NCBI RefSeq assembly: GCF_000382265.1
Contig: NZ_KB907976.1
Span: 1-64,000 of the forward strand
Length of the DNA stretch: 64,000 nt
Direction: 5' to 3'
DNA from: Yoonia vestfoldensis DSM 16212
GTDB lineage: Bacteria; Pseudomonadota; Alphaproteobacteria; Rhodobacterales; Rhodobacteraceae
A model generated the notes under the pieces. That model was not told the origin of the DNA and searched no databases. It saw only the letters and a program-made list of their open reading frames with translations. The translations under genes and the position numbers were made by a program. This document shows, in pieces, positions 34,610 through 44,450 of the stretch; the first letter of the stretch is position 1, and each line of letters begins with the position of its first letter.

Positions 34610-36046
34610 CTATTTTGTGTCGTCGATGATTGTCTCGGCATCGTCGGGCAGGGCGTCTGCCGGCGCGGGTTGCGCACCGACGATCAGCGGCAGCATCTCG
34701 GTGCCGGCAGGCATCGAGACTTCACCCGCAGGCGGACGCTTCCAGGACATCGTATCGAACGCGCCGCAATTCTGGCACACCGGACCCCATTGTGGATGGA
34801 TGTGCTGGCATTTGTCGCAAATCCATTGCGGGCCGCGGGGGGCCGTCAGCGCCCGGGTCAGCCAACCACGCACCACAAAGTCGTCAGCGCCGACACCCCG
34901 TTCGATCGCCGCCATCAAGGCCAGACTGCGCGCCGTCGGATCAGTGTCGACCAGATCGGCAATGTCGCGCCTTGCGGATGGAAAATCCTCTGCTGCGATA
35001 TGCAATTCGGCCATCAACATCTTTGTTTCGGGATGATCGGACGTGGCTTTCGTCAGCGTCTTGAACCGTTTCAGCCGGGCCTCGGGCGTTTCGTCAGGCA
35101 CGATTTCGGCAAATGCGGTTGCGATATCGGGGTGCGGCTGCGCCGTCCATGTCTTGACAAGGACACGTGACGCGTAACGCGGGCTGCCCTGCGCGATATA
35201 GCTGCGCGCGGCCATCACGGCGGCAGGGATCAGGTCGGGCGACAGGCGGTTCGCCTCGATCGCGGCTTCACGCGCCTCGATGGAATTGCCGTCGTCCAGA
35301 ATGTCGCGCGCCTCTGACAGGGCCAGCACGGCGTCGCGGCGTTTATGCACATCGCGCGGCAAGGTGCCGGATCTCAGCTTGGCGCCCAGCGTCTCGCGCG
35401 CGCCTTTCCAATCGGCCTTGTCCGCCTGCAACTGCAACAGCACATCCTGCGTTTCGGGATGTTTCGGCTTCAGGGCAAACGCCTTTTTCGCGAGTTTGAG
35501 CGCAAGGTCCGTGTCACCCTCTGCCAGTTTCTGTTTCATGATGCCGCGCACCCCGACAAAGCGGGTGCGGTCATCGGCCAGCAGTTTCTTATAGGTCTCT
35601 TCCGCCTTGCGCCGGTCGCCTGTCATTTCGGCAGCCTGCGCCGTCAGAAGGTTGGTCAGCTGCGGCTGGTTCAGATATTTTTCGGCACGCGCGGCTTTGG
35701 TCATCGCCAGGTGCCCCTCGCCCGAGGCCAGCGCCATCATGCCTTCGGACAGCGCCTCGTATCCCTTGCGTTCGCGGTTACGGTCGAAATAGCGTGAAAT
35801 CGCGGTCTCGTCCCCGTTGAGGAAATGATAGGTCGCCACCAGAAACGCCAGCAATCGCAGGCCAAGCCAGACAAGCGCGACAAGCGCCACCAGAAGGAAC
35901 ACCATTTCCAGGGTCGTCAGTCTGAATTCGATGCCCGCGACGGCAATGGTCGCCCCACCATCAACCTCGTACAGCATCGTCGCGCCATAGGTCAGCGCAG
36001 TGACGATCAGAATGAAAGCGGTGATTTTAATCAATGACCAGAGCAT
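34610..36046 (-). CDS. hemY: HemY-like TPR membrane protein with C-terminal zinc ribbon
   Basis: A 478-residue inner-membrane protein. Two membrane segments lie in the first 65 residues (LIKITAFILIVTALTYGA and MVFLLVALVALVWLGLRLLA), followed by TPR-like helices to about residue 400. The C-terminus holds a Cys4 metal site, CDKC...CQNCGAFD. In alphaproteobacteria this gene follows hemD and a mitofilin-like gene, as here, and is annotated heme-biosynthesis HemY; its enzyme role is unproven. The architecture also resembles LapB. The start ATG at 36044-36046 is preferred over a TTG five codons earlier. A tRNA-Thr follows downstream. Confidence 0.85.
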   Translation of the reverse strand: MLWSLIKITAFILIVTALTYGATMLYEVDGGATIAVAGIEFRLTTLEMVFLLVALVALVWLGLRLLAFLVATYHFLNGDETAISRYFDRNRERKGYEALSEGMMALASGEGHLAMTKAARAEKYLNQPQLTNLLTAQAAEMTGDRRKAEETYKKLLADDRTRFVGVRGIMKQKLAEGDTDLALKLAKKAFALKPKHPETQDVLLQLQADKADWKGARETLGAKLRSGTLPRDVHKRRDAVLALSEARDILDDGNSIEAREAAIEANRLSPDLIPAAVMAARSYIAQGSPRYASRVLVKTWTAQPHPDIATAFAEIVPDETPEARLKRFKTLTKATSDHPETKMLMAELHIAAEDFPSARRDIADLVDTDPTARSLALMAAIERGVGADDFVVRGWLTRALTAPRGPQWICDKCQHIHPQWGPVCQNCGAFDTMSWKRPPAGEVSMPAGTEMLPLIVGAQPAPADALPDDAETIIDDTK

Positions 36047-36057
36047 ATGTGTCGCTT

Positions 36058-37251
36058 TCAATTATCACTCAGGGATGTGGCAAGCCCGTCAATGGCTGCA
36101 ATGGAATCGGCGCGCGCTTCGGCAAGGGCAAGCCAGTCGGACAATTCCGCGCGTGCCACCTCTGGCAATTGCGCGATTTCAGCCAGCGTGTCGTTCAGCA
36201 GGCCGCCCCGCAATGCGGCTTGTGCGCGCGACAGGATCGCGTCGACATCGTCGCCGTCGCGCGGATTGACGGACCGGACCTGAAACTGGTTGCGCAGGAA
36301 GGCCCCGACACCGGACACATCCTCGCCCGCCACACCTTCGGCGCGCGCGGTCGTCAGCGCGGCGCGGGCATAATCGGGGAAACTGTCCTGCAAGGCGGCC
36401 AGGGTCGGCACGCCGTCCTGCGCGGCCAGCAGGGCATCGGGCGCAGGTTCACCCAGCACCTGTTCCAGATCGCCAAGCGCTGCCCCCAAGGGCGCCCCGC
36501 TTTCGATCGCGGTCTGCAATCGCGCCAATGCCGCACGCCCGGCGGCGGCACGGGCCGCAGCGGCGGCGTTTTCTTCAATCGCGGCAGCTTCGGCGCGGGC
36601 CGTATCGAGTTCGGTGCGCGCCATATCCGTAAGTTCAGTCAGTTCCGCCCGTAACGCGGCGACTTCGGACTCGAATTCCGCAGTAACAGTGGCGGAAGTA
36701 CCACCAGCGCCATCTGCAACCGGCCGGTTTTCGAGGGTGGCGATCCGTCCTTCAAGCGCTTCGACAGTCGCAGACAGATCATCTTGCAGGCGGGTGATCT
36801 GCGTAGCGAGATCCGCCTGACCGGATTCCAGCGGGGCAAGATCGATATTCGCCTGCCCACCAACCTGTTGTTGCAAGGCGTCGATACGCGCGTTTTGCGC
36901 GGCCAGCGTATCCTGAAGGTCCGTCTGGGCGGAAGGCGTGGTCAAGCTGGCGACAGCAAACCCGATGGCCCCGGCGACCACCCCGCCCAGCAGCATCGGC
37001 ACAAACCCGCTGCCGGAACGCGCGACCGTTGCGGGTTCCGGGGCCGGCGCCGGTGCTTTCACTGCCGCAGACGATGGTTCGGCGGCCGTTTCCGGTTCCG
37101 ACGGCATCACGGTTCGGGGGTAAACTTCGGGCGGGATCGTGTCGGCGACCGGCGCTGCGGCGCGATGCGATTCGTCGTCCGATGGCTTGCCCGTTGGGAT
37201 ATTTTTCGGTTTGGCGGTGGCTCTGGGCCTTTTGGCAGGTTGTTTGACCAT
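36058..37251 (-). CDS. Mitofilin (Mic60)-like inner-membrane protein
   Basis: A 397-residue protein: a proline- and alanine-rich cytoplasmic N-terminus (about 75 residues), one membrane helix FVPMLLGGVVAGAIGFAVAS near 85-105, a coiled coil from about 110 to 255 (NARIDALQQQVGG, LQDDLSATVEALEGRIATLE), and a C-terminal helical domain that ends EARADSIAAIDGLATSLSDN. This matches alphaproteobacterial Mic60 homologues, which shape intracytoplasmic or inner membranes. It lies between hemD and hemY, the conserved order for this family, and its stop is 11 bases before the hemY start. Confidence 0.85.
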   Translation of the reverse strand: MVKQPAKRPRATAKPKNIPTGKPSDDESHRAAAPVADTIPPEVYPRTVMPSEPETAAEPSSAAVKAPAPAPEPATVARSGSGFVPMLLGGVVAGAIGFAVASLTTPSAQTDLQDTLAAQNARIDALQQQVGGQANIDLAPLESGQADLATQITRLQDDLSATVEALEGRIATLENRPVADGAGGTSATVTAEFESEVAALRAELTELTDMARTELDTARAEAAAIEENAAAAARAAAGRAALARLQTAIESGAPLGAALGDLEQVLGEPAPDALLAAQDGVPTLAALQDSFPDYARAALTTARAEGVAGEDVSGVGAFLRNQFQVRSVNPRDGDDVDAILSRAQAALRGGLLNDTLAEIAQLPEVARAELSDWLALAEARADSIAAIDGLATSLSDN

Positions 37252-37336
37252 TTAACGCCCTTTTCCATTACCTTGCGCACGCGTGGCGGTTGCAGCCAGA
37301 CTAGCTGACCTCTCACCCATCCTCAAGCAAGGGTCC

Positions 37337-38053
37337 CTAGGCCGCCGGTTCGGCCACCGCACTGAGCCGCTTCAGCGTTGCTGCAACCACGGCGTCGGCA
37401 TCGGGCGTGGCCGCGACGGTCAGGCTTCGGACGCCGATCGCCGCAGCGGCGCTTTGCACGGCCGTGCTCATCACGATCAGATGCACCGGCGCTGAGAACG
37501 GGCTCTGGCCTTCGAGAATGGTGGCGGTCCGCGGGGAAAACAAGGGCAATATCACCGGCGCATCACCGCGGAGCGCCTCAAAAGCGTCAGCCGTCAGCGC
37601 TTGGGCAATCTGATCATAGGCGATCACGTCGATGCAGGCGATTCCGGCGCTCGTCAGCTTTTCAGACAGCCCGCCACGGGTGTGAAAGCCGTGCAGATGG
37701 ACAAGTGGGCCAGTTGGACGACGGTTGATGATCTTGTCGGCAAGACGCGCCGCATCGCCGGGCCCTGCGATAGCGTCGAAACCGGCGTCGGCGGCCAGCT
37801 GTGCGGTTTTTTCGCCCACGCACCATGCGGGCAGACCGCGCGGCAGGTCTGCAGTCCGTGACGCCGCGACACCATGCGCAGAGGTAAAGACAACCCCTTT
37901 GGCCCCCGCCAGATCAGCGTTGATCGGCACAGGAATGATCTGCAAAAGCGGCGACAGGATGATCCGCACGGCCCCTGCCCAGCGCGCCGAAATATCGGCA
38001 GCGAAGGCCTCGGCCTGCGGGGCCGGGCGGGTCAGGATCAGCACAGGTGTCAT
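37337..38053 (-). CDS. hemD: Uroporphyrinogen-III synthase
   Basis: A 238-residue protein that cyclises hydroxymethylbilane to uroporphyrinogen III in haem and cobalamin synthesis. HemD sequences diverge strongly; the support is [15 protein letters not shown] at the N-terminus, [11 protein letters not shown] near residue 55, [17 protein letters not shown] near 75, [17 protein letters not shown] near 120 and the C-terminal [25 protein letters not shown]. The start ATG at 38051-38053 directly precedes the first strand. The gene is divergent from tsaD and starts the hemD - mitofilin - hemY block. Confidence 0.88.
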   Translation of the reverse strand: MTPVLILTRPAPQAEAFAADISARWAGAVRIILSPLLQIIPVPINADLAGAKGVVFTSAHGVAASRTADLPRGLPAWCVGEKTAQLAADAGFDAIAGPGDAARLADKIINRRPTGPLVHLHGFHTRGGLSEKLTSAGIACIDVIAYDQIAQALTADAFEALRGDAPVILPLFSPRTATILEGQSPFSAPVHLIVMSTAVQSAAAAIGVRSLTVAATPDADAVVAATLKRLSAVAEPAA

Positions 38054-38122
38054 CGGGATCCCATTGTTTGCAGCCTGCCGCGATGTTACCTGCGTTTGAC
38101 GAACACGCAACAGGATCAATGC

Positions 38123-39205
38123 ATGGCGCGCGCGCTGACCGTTCTTGGCATCGAAAGCAGCTGCGACGATACCGCCGCTGCCGTGGTGCGCGGGCATGAC
38201 GTGCTGTCCTCGGTCGTCTACGGCCAGACCGCGCTGCACGCCGATTTCGGCGGTGTCGTGCCAGAGGTCGCAGCCCGCGCCCATGCCGAAAAGCTGGATT
38301 TCTGCATCGAGGAGGCTTTGGCCGTCGCGGGTCTAGGCCTTGCCGATCTGGACGCCATCTCCGTCACGGCAGGCCCCGGCCTGATCGGCGGGGTGCTGTC
38401 CGGTGTCATGTGCGCCAAGGGCTTGGCCGCGGCAACTGGCCTGCCGCTGATCGGCGTCAACCATCTGGCGGGCCATGCCCTGACGCCGCGCCTGACGGAC
38501 CGCGTCGCCTATCCTTATCTGATGCTGCTGGTGTCGGGTGGGCATTGCCAGTTTCTGATCGTCGCGGGACCGGATGACTACCACCGCCTTGGCGGCACCA
38601 TCGACGACGCCCCAGGCGAGGCATTCGACAAGACCGCGCGTATCCTTGGGCTGCCGCAGCCTGGTGGGCCTGCGGTTGAAACCGCCGGAGCGGATGGCGA
38701 TCCGCGCGCGTTCGATCTGCCGCGCCCCTTGCTGAACCAACCGGGCTGCGACATGTCGTTTTCCGGCCTGAAGACCGCGATGCTGCGCGCGCGCGACGGG
38801 GTTGTCGCCGCCAAGGGCGGGCTGACGCGGCAGGATCAGGCGGATCTGAGCGCGTCTTTCCAAGCGGCCATCGCCGATGTGCTGGTCGAAAAAACGCGCC
38901 GTGCGCTGGCGGTCTATCTGGCGATGAACCCCGCACACCCTTTCTTTGCCATCGCAGGCGGGGTCGCCGCGAACCAGACGATCAGAGGCAAGCTGATGCA
39001 GCTTTGCGCCAGATTAGACACTGATTTCGTGGCACCGCCCCTGGCGCTATGCACCGACAATGCCGCGATGATCGCCTATGCGGGGGCGGAATTGCTGGCC
39101 CTTGGGCGGCGCGATGATCTGACCTTGTCGGCCCGTCCGCGCTGGCCTTTGGACAAAACAGCCGCCCCGATGCTGGGGTCCGGCAAGAAAGGGGCCAAGG
39201 CATGA
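38123..39205 (+). CDS. tsaD: tRNA threonylcarbamoyladenosine transferase TsaD
   Basis: A 360-residue ASKHA-fold enzyme that transfers threonylcarbamoyl to A37 of ANN-reading tRNAs. Landmarks are [15 protein letters not shown] at the N-terminus, the metal-binding HLAGH near residue 113, [13 protein letters not shown] near 135 and the C-terminal [10 protein letters not shown] and [12 protein letters not shown]. The ATG at 38123 has AGGA upstream. Its stop overlaps the gpsA start (ATGA). A tRNA-Thr, one of its substrates, is encoded nearby, though that is probably chance. Confidence 0.95.
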   Translation: MARALTVLGIESSCDDTAAAVVRGHDVLSSVVYGQTALHADFGGVVPEVAARAHAEKLDFCIEEALAVAGLGLADLDAISVTAGPGLIGGVLSGVMCAKGLAAATGLPLIGVNHLAGHALTPRLTDRVAYPYLMLLVSGGHCQFLIVAGPDDYHRLGGTIDDAPGEAFDKTARILGLPQPGGPAVETAGADGDPRAFDLPRPLLNQPGCDMSFSGLKTAMLRARDGVVAAKGGLTRQDQADLSASFQAAIADVLVEKTRRALAVYLAMNPAHPFFAIAGGVAANQTIRGKLMQLCARLDTDFVAPPLALCTDNAAMIAYAGAELLALGRRDDLTLSARPRWPLDKTAAPMLGSGKKGAKA

Positions 39206-40164
39206 CCATCGGGATCGCAGGCGCCGGGGCTTTTGGAACGGCCTTGGCGGTGGCTTTGACACGCGACGGGCGCGATGTACAGCTTTGGGCGCGGGACGCG
39301 GCGGCGGTGACACAGATGCAAGATAGCCGCAAGAACGCCCGATTGCCGGGCGTCCCGCTTCCGGACACTATCGCGATTTCCGCAGCGTTAGAGCCGCTTT
39401 TTGCCTGCGACACGCTGCTGTTGGCGATCCCCGCACAGGCGCTGACGACGTTTCTGCAAGCGCATGGCGCGCGGTTGTCGGGCAAGGCGCTGGTCGCCTG
39501 CTGCAAAGGCATCGACCTTGGCCGTATGACAGGCCCGGCCAGCACGATCCGCGATCTGGTGCCCGACGCAACGGCCGCGATCCTGACCGGACCCAGCTTT
39601 GCCGCCGACATCGCGCGCGGCTTGCCCACGGCGCTGACCATCGCCTGTGCGGATGACGTCACGGGTGCCGCGCTGCAACATCTGCTGTCGACCCCGACCT
39701 TGCGACTGTACCGCACGACCGACGTGACCGCCGCGGAACTGGGCGGCGCGTTAAAGAACGTGATGGCCATTGCAGCAGGCGTCACGATCGGCGCGGGGCT
39801 TGGTGACAGTGCGCGTGCCGCCCTCATCACGCGGGGGTTCGCGGAAATGCAGCGGCTGGTCACGCAACTGGGCGGACAGGCCGAGACGCTGGGCGGATTG
39901 TCCGGCCTTGGTGATCTGGTGCTGACCTGCACATCCGACCAGTCGCGCAATTACCGTTACGGGATGGCGCTGGGGTCTGGGCAGGATTTCGACGCCGGCA
40001 CCACCGTCGAAGGCGCCGCAACCGCCCGCGCGCTGCGGCAACTGGCGCTTGATCTGGACATCGACCTACCAATATGCACGGTGGTCGCTGACCTTACGAC
40101 AGGTCGGACCGATGTGAAAACCGCGCTGCACGCCCTGCTGTCGCGCCCTTTGAAAGAAGAATAG
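39202..40164 (+). CDS. gpsA: Glycerol-3-phosphate dehydrogenase [NAD(P)+]
   Basis: A 320-residue cytosolic enzyme that reduces dihydroxyacetone phosphate to glycerol 3-phosphate for phospholipid synthesis. The dinucleotide motif is [13 protein letters not shown], the conserved [15 protein letters not shown] segment is near residue 130, the catalytic lysine is in [14 protein letters not shown] near 180 and [20 protein letters not shown] near 235 is diagnostic. The start overlaps the tsaD stop, and the next gene starts directly after its own stop. Confidence 0.95.
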   Translation: MTIGIAGAGAFGTALAVALTRDGRDVQLWARDAAAVTQMQDSRKNARLPGVPLPDTIAISAALEPLFACDTLLLAIPAQALTTFLQAHGARLSGKALVACCKGIDLGRMTGPASTIRDLVPDATAAILTGPSFAADIARGLPTALTIACADDVTGAALQHLLSTPTLRLYRTTDVTAAELGGALKNVMAIAAGVTIGAGLGDSARAALITRGFAEMQRLVTQLGGQAETLGGLSGLGDLVLTCTSDQSRNYRYGMALGSGQDFDAGTTVEGAATARALRQLALDLDIDLPICTVVADLTTGRTDVKTALHALLSRPLKEE

Positions 40165-40437
40165 ATGCGTTTCGCCCTGCTTGCCAAAGACAAACCCGGT
40201 GCCCTGCAAACCAGGATGGACAACCGCGACGCGCATCTGGCCTATGTCGCCGAAACCGGCGTCGTCGAAATCGCGGGGCCGATCCTGGATGCGGACGGGC
40301 AGATGTGCGGGTCGCTGATCATTCTGGAATTGCCGGATCTTACCGCAGCGCAGGATTGGGCCGCCAACGACCCCTATGCCAAGGCGGGACTGTTTGGGGA
40401 TGTCACGCTGAGCGCGTGGAAAAAGGTGATCGGCTGA
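40165..40437 (+). CDS. YciI-family protein
   Basis: A 90-residue protein of the YCII fold. Characteristic elements are RMDNRDAHLAYV near residue 20, where the histidine and preceding Arg/Asp sit in the expected places, DADGQMCGSLIILE near 47 and AQDWAANDPYAKAGLF near 70. The family is linked to muconolactone isomerase-like and dehydrochlorinase folds; the bacterial role is not known. It starts directly at the gpsA stop and overlaps the EVE gene, so it belongs to the tsaD operon. Confidence 0.88.
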   Translation: MRFALLAKDKPGALQTRMDNRDAHLAYVAETGVVEIAGPILDADGQMCGSLIILELPDLTAAQDWAANDPYAKAGLFGDVTLSAWKKVIG

Positions 40438-40856
40438 TGGCCTATTGGCTGTTCAAATCCGAACCCGATGTCTGGGGCTGGGATCAGCAGACAGCCAAAG
40501 GTGCCGTGGGCGAAGAATGGGGCGGCGTGCGCAACTATCAGGCACGCAACAACATGCGTGCGATGAAAAACGGGGATCTGGGGTTCTTTTACCATTCCCG
40601 CAGCGGGTTGGAGATTGTCGGCATCGTCGAGGTCTGCGCCGAAAGCCACCCCGACAGTACCACGGATGATCCGCGCTGGGATTGCGTCGACATCCGGGCG
40701 GTGCGGCCATTCGGCAAAGCTGTCACGCTGGAACAGATCAAGGCGGACGCGCGGCTGAAAGACATGGTTCTGGTGAACAATTCGCGTCTGTCGGTGCAGC
40801 CTGTCACGGATAAAGAATGGAAAATCATCTGTGCCTTGGGCGAAACTCAGCCCTGA
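40437..40856 (+). CDS. EVE domain protein
   Basis: A 139-residue protein that begins MAYWLFKSEPDVWGWDQQ, the standard opening of EVE proteins, and contains VRNYQARNNMRAMKNGDLGFFYHS near residue 30-55 (split as VRNYQARNNMRAMKNGDLG and FFYHS). EVE domains are PUA-like folds that bind modified bases in nucleic acids. The ATG overlaps the YciI stop as TGATG. A strong terminator follows, so this is the last gene of the tsaD operon. Confidence 0.9.
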   Translation: MAYWLFKSEPDVWGWDQQTAKGAVGEEWGGVRNYQARNNMRAMKNGDLGFFYHSRSGLEIVGIVEVCAESHPDSTTDDPRWDCVDIRAVRPFGKAVTLEQIKADARLKDMVLVNNSRLSVQPVTDKEWKIICALGETQP

Positions 40857-40862
40857 GCCACG

Positions 40863-40898
40863 AAAAAGAGGGCCCGGCATGCGCCGAACCCTCTTTCA
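40863..40898 (+). terminator. Rho-independent terminator after the tsaD-gpsA operon
   Basis: AAAGAGGG at 40865-40872 pairs with CCCTCTTT at 40889-40896, and an inner CGGC / GCCG stem closes on an ATGC loop. The A-run before and T-run after make it suitable for both directions. Confidence 0.85.
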
Positions 40899-41023
40899 CC
40901 CCGCGTGCTCCCAAGCCACCACACGCAATTGAATATCAGGTCCGGGCCATACTGGCCTGGGCTTGCTATACCATGGCTTGCCAATCGGACCAAACGCGAT
41001 GCGCTGACTTTTCGAGTCAAATT

Positions 41024-41365
41024 TTAGCCGTACACGGCCTCTTTGCCGAAATGCTTGGTCAGCATGTAATAGACGACTGCGCGGTACTTGTTGCGTTCCG
41101 ATTGGCCATAGGTCGTCAGGACAGCATTGATCGCGGTGTCGAGTTCGGGGCTGTCTTTCAAGCCCAGCTTCTTGATCAGGAAATTGTTTTTGACGGTTTC
41201 AATCTCTGCGGCCTGAGACCCGGCAACCGTGGACGAATCCGCGTTATAGATCGCAGGACCACAGCCGATCGTGACTTTCGTCAGCAAGGCCATGTCGGGC
41301 GTCATGCCGCATTTGTTCTTGAGATCTTCCGCATACTTCGCAATCAAATCGTCTCTTTTACCCAT
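41024..41365 (-). CDS. DUF2853-family protein
   Basis: A 113-residue soluble helical protein. The sequence MGKRDDLIAKYAEDLKNKCG, then LTKVTIGCGPAIYNADSSTV, then NNFLIKKLGL and YRAVVYYMLTKHFGKEAVYG matches the DUF2853 family, which has a known small helical fold but no assigned function. No signal peptide or membrane segment is visible. It is monocistronic and divergent from the porin-like gene at 41635. Confidence 0.85.
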   Translation of the reverse strand: MGKRDDLIAKYAEDLKNKCGMTPDMALLTKVTIGCGPAIYNADSSTVAGSQAAEIETVKNNFLIKKLGLKDSPELDTAINAVLTTYGQSERNKYRAVVYYMLTKHFGKEAVYG

Positions 41366-41634
41366 GAGATTGTCCCCCGTGTTTGTTTACTTGTTAAAAC
41401 GCAATGGCCCACCGCCACGCTGGACGCAGGTTAAGGTGGGCTGTCGCTATCGGTAAAGAAAAAAGCGGCAAGGCGGGGATATTCTACAATCCGTTGCATT
41501 CCGTCTGCGGCTCGGTCGAAACAAGTTCCACGGGCGGGGATCACAAAAACGTCATCCCGTGCAACTCGGTTGGCCGCGCCCGCGTGTCTGCTGCCTCGGC
41601 GCATGTCGCGCCAGGTGCAACACGAGGATTTAAC

Positions 41635-42201
41635 ATGACAGTGAAAAAACTACTGACCGTCGCAGCCGTCGCCCTGACCCCCGCCGCAGCCATGGCACAG
41701 GACTGGACCGGCGCTTATGGTGGGATCAGCTTTGGCGGCTCGGACATCGAGGCGACAGTCAAGCCGTTGGACAACACCAAACTGCCCGGCGACGGAAACT
41801 CGACAGGTATCTTTGCAGGGTACAACTATCAGGTCGGCGGGATCGTCTATGGTGCGGAATTCGACTTTGATGCAACGAACTATAACGTTTCTGACCTTGT
41901 GCTTGTGGAATCGACAGCACGGCTGAAGGCGCGGATTGGCGCGCCCGTCGGCAACGGGCTGATCTATGGTGTCGCGGGTGTCGTCGGGGCGTCGACCAAT
42001 TCTGTCCTGCCTGACGGGCTGGGCCCGGTCAGCAATTTCGCTGTCGAGGACGGTGTGGGTTATCTTGTCGGTGCGGGCTATGACATGAAGTTCGGCGACA
42101 ATCTGATTGCCGGTGCAGAGGTTCTGTATCACGAATTCGACGATGACGCGCTGAACGTCGAAGTCACGACCCTGCGTCTGCGCGTGGGCTACACGTTCTG
42201 A
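41635..42201 (+). CDS. Small outer-membrane beta-barrel protein
   Basis: A 188-residue protein with signal peptide MTVKKLLTVAAVALTPAAAMA and a mature chain of about eight amphipathic strands (DWTGAYGGISFGGSDIEA, GIFAGYNYQVGGIVYGAEFD, ARLKARIGAPVGNGLIYGVAG). It ends TTLRLRVGYTF; the last Phe is the barrel-assembly signal. It resembles the OmpA-like/Omp25 porin family of alphaproteobacteria. Start ATG at 41635 has GAGGA upstream. A strong terminator follows. Confidence 0.85.
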   Translation: MTVKKLLTVAAVALTPAAAMAQDWTGAYGGISFGGSDIEATVKPLDNTKLPGDGNSTGIFAGYNYQVGGIVYGAEFDFDATNYNVSDLVLVESTARLKARIGAPVGNGLIYGVAGVVGASTNSVLPDGLGPVSNFAVEDGVGYLVGAGYDMKFGDNLIAGAEVLYHEFDDDALNVEVTTLRLRVGYTF

Positions 42202-42229
42202 ACCAGCGATTGGCGCAATGCCATCGCGG

Positions 42230-42263
42230 AAAGCCGCCACCCCACGCGGGCTGGCGGCTTTTT
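42230..42263 (+). terminator. Bidirectional terminator between the porin-like gene and ahcY
   Basis: AAAGCCGCCA at 42230-42239 and TGGCGGCTTT at 42252-42261 form a perfect 10-base stem with extra T residues after it. It lies between two convergent genes and could serve both. Confidence 0.85.
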
Positions 42264-42274
42264 CATGATTGCGC

Positions 42275-43663
42275 TTAGTAGCGGTAATGTTCCGGCTTGA
42301 ACGGCCCGTCGACCGTGACGCCGATATAGTCCGCCTGATCCTTGCGCAGTTCGGTCAGCTTCACGCCGATCCGCTTCAGGTGCAGGCGCGCGACCTTTTC
42401 ATCCAGCGCCTTGGGCAGGATATAAACGCCGGGCTGATAATCTTCACCTTTGGTCCAAAGCTCGATCTGCGCCAGCACCTGATTGGTGAAGGATGCGGAC
42501 ATCACGAAGGACGGGTGACCAGTCGCGTTGCCAAGGTTCAGCAGACGACCTTCGGACAACAGGATCAAGCGGTTGCCGGACGGCATCTCGATCATGTCGA
42601 CCTGTTCCTTGATGTTCGTCCACTTGTGGTTTTTCAACGCGGCGACCTGAATTTCGTTATCGAAATGGCCAATATTGCCCACAATTGCCATATCCTTCAT
42701 CTCGCGCATGTGCTCGATGCGAATGACGTCGCGGTTGCCGGTGGTGGTGATAAAGATGTCGGCTGTGTCCAGAACATCCTCCAGCAACACGACCTCGAAC
42801 CCGTCCATCGCGGCTTGCAACGCGCAGATCGGATCGACCTCGGTCACCTTCACGCGGGCACCGGCCCCTTGCAGCGATGCGGCGGACCCTTTGCCGACAT
42901 CGCCGTACCCGCAGACCACGGCGACCTTGCCCGCCATCATCGTGTCGGTCGCGCGACGGATACCGTCGACCAGCGATTCCTTGCAGCCGTATTTGTTGTC
43001 GAACTTCGACTTGGTGACGCTGTCGTTCACGTTGATCGCGGGGAAGGGCAAGAGCCCCTTCTTGTGCAAATCATACAGGCGATGCACGCCGGTCGTCGTT
43101 TCCTCGGACACGCCCTTGATGGCGTCGCGGGTCTTTGTGAACCAGCCGGGGCTTTGCGCCATGCGCTTCTTGATCTGGGCCTTGATCACGACTTCTTCTT
43201 CGGATTCAGGGACCGGGATGATTTCCTCGCCCGCTTCGGCGCGCGCACCCAGCAGGACGTAAAGCGTCGCATCGCCACCATCGTCGAGAATCATGTTCGC
43301 GCCGTCGGGAAACTGGAAGGATTTATCCAGATAATCCCAATGCTCTTCCAGCGTCTGGCCCTTGATCGCGAACACCGGCGTGCCACCGGCGGCAATCGCC
43401 GCAGCGGCGTGATCTTGTGTGGAAAAGATATTGCACGACGCCCAGCGCACATCGGCACCCAGCGCGGTCAGCGTTTCGATCAGCACGGCGGTCTGGATCG
43501 TCATGTGCAGCGAACCGACGATCCGCGCACCGGCCAGCGGTTTGGCCGCGCCATATTCCTCGCGCAGCGCCATCAGGCCGGGCATTTCGGTTTCGGCGAT
43601 GTCCAGTTCCTTGCGGCCATAGGCGGCCAGCGCGATATCCTTGACGATGTAATCCAGCGACAT
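42275..43663 (-). CDS. ahcY: Adenosylhomocysteinase
   Basis: A 462-residue NAD-dependent enzyme that splits S-adenosylhomocysteine into adenosine and homocysteine, part of methyl-cycle recycling. It has the N-terminal [21 protein letters not shown], the substrate region [18 protein letters not shown], the NAD motif [20 protein letters not shown] near residue 260 and the C-terminal KPEHYRY that completes the neighbouring NAD site. The length includes the roughly 40-residue insert common in bacterial forms. No riboswitch is recognisable in its short leader. Confidence 0.97.
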   Translation of the reverse strand: MSLDYIVKDIALAAYGRKELDIAETEMPGLMALREEYGAAKPLAGARIVGSLHMTIQTAVLIETLTALGADVRWASCNIFSTQDHAAAAIAAGGTPVFAIKGQTLEEHWDYLDKSFQFPDGANMILDDGGDATLYVLLGARAEAGEEIIPVPESEEEVVIKAQIKKRMAQSPGWFTKTRDAIKGVSEETTTGVHRLYDLHKKGLLPFPAINVNDSVTKSKFDNKYGCKESLVDGIRRATDTMMAGKVAVVCGYGDVGKGSAASLQGAGARVKVTEVDPICALQAAMDGFEVVLLEDVLDTADIFITTTGNRDVIRIEHMREMKDMAIVGNIGHFDNEIQVAALKNHKWTNIKEQVDMIEMPSGNRLILLSEGRLLNLGNATGHPSFVMSASFTNQVLAQIELWTKGEDYQPGVYILPKALDEKVARLHLKRIGVKLTELRKDQADYIGVTVDGPFKPEHYRY

Positions 43664-43778
43664 GTGGTTTCTCTTTCAGCAAAAAAGGTTGGCGGTCCAT
43701 AGCATCGCGACCGGGTTGCCACAATCCAAAGTCGCGTATTATGCAGAACGCTCAACAACCAATTAAGGCGCAGCGGCG

Positions 43779-44369
43779 ATGAAGCAACCAAGAGCATGGC
43801 AACGGATGCTGTCGGGGCGCAGGCTGGACCTGCTGGACCCCACGCCAATGGACATCGAGATCGGCGACATCGCGCATGGCCTTGCCTTCGTTGCGCGCTG
43901 GAACGGACAGACCAAAGGCGATTTCGCCTATACCGTGGCCGAACATTCGCTGCTGGTGACGGATATCTTTATCCAGCAGAACCCAAAGACGGATGTGCGC
44001 TGGCATCTGGCGGCCCTGCTGCATGACGCGCCCGAATATGTGATCGGCGACATGATCAGCCCGGTCAAGGCAGCGGTTGGCCCTGGCTATGGCGCGCTGG
44101 ATGAACGCCTGACCGCCGCGATCCACCTGCGGTTCGGCCTGCCCGCGCAATTGCCGGTGCAGATCAAGCGCCAGATCAAGAAGGCCGACAAACTGTCCGC
44201 ATGGCTGGAGGCAGTGCAGATCGCCGGTTTCACCCGCACCGAGGCGGACAGGTTTTTCGGCAAGCAGGATCCGGATTTGCTGACAGCCTTTTCGATCCGC
44301 CTCAGACCGCCGATGGAGGTGCGCGACGAGTATACCAACCGTTGCCACGATCTGATGCAGGCGATGTGA
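43779..44369 (+). CDS. YfbR-like HD-domain phosphohydrolase
   Basis: A 196-residue HD-superfamily protein. Metal ligands are His in TVAEHSLLV near residue 56, the His-Asp pair in LAALLHDAPEYVIGD near 80 and Asp in KKADKLSAW near 135. The HDAPE motif and overall length match YfbR-type 5'-deoxynucleotidases and related hydrolases, which act on deoxynucleoside monophosphates. The gene stands alone between ahcY (divergent) and the c-di-GMP gene, with 80 bases to the next start. Specificity is not proven. Confidence 0.8.
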   Translation: MKQPRAWQRMLSGRRLDLLDPTPMDIEIGDIAHGLAFVARWNGQTKGDFAYTVAEHSLLVTDIFIQQNPKTDVRWHLAALLHDAPEYVIGDMISPVKAAVGPGYGALDERLTAAIHLRFGLPAQLPVQIKRQIKKADKLSAWLEAVQIAGFTRTEADRFFGKQDPDLLTAFSIRLRPPMEVRDEYTNRCHDLMQAM

Positions 44370-44450
44370 TCCCGGTCATGTGACCGCGCTAAACGCAAAC
44401 TTAATCAATCTGGACCAAGTTCACCCGACCAGACCCGCGGGATTCGTCGG

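Noticed and set aside
43664-43778. SAH or SAM riboswitch upstream of ahcY
   Set aside because: The 115-base leader shows no conserved riboswitch core that I can recognise.
44373-44386. CGGTCA-TG-TGACCG palindrome after the HD hydrolase gene
   Set aside because: The loop would be two bases, too short for a terminator, and no T-run follows. It may be a protein site, but there is no support.
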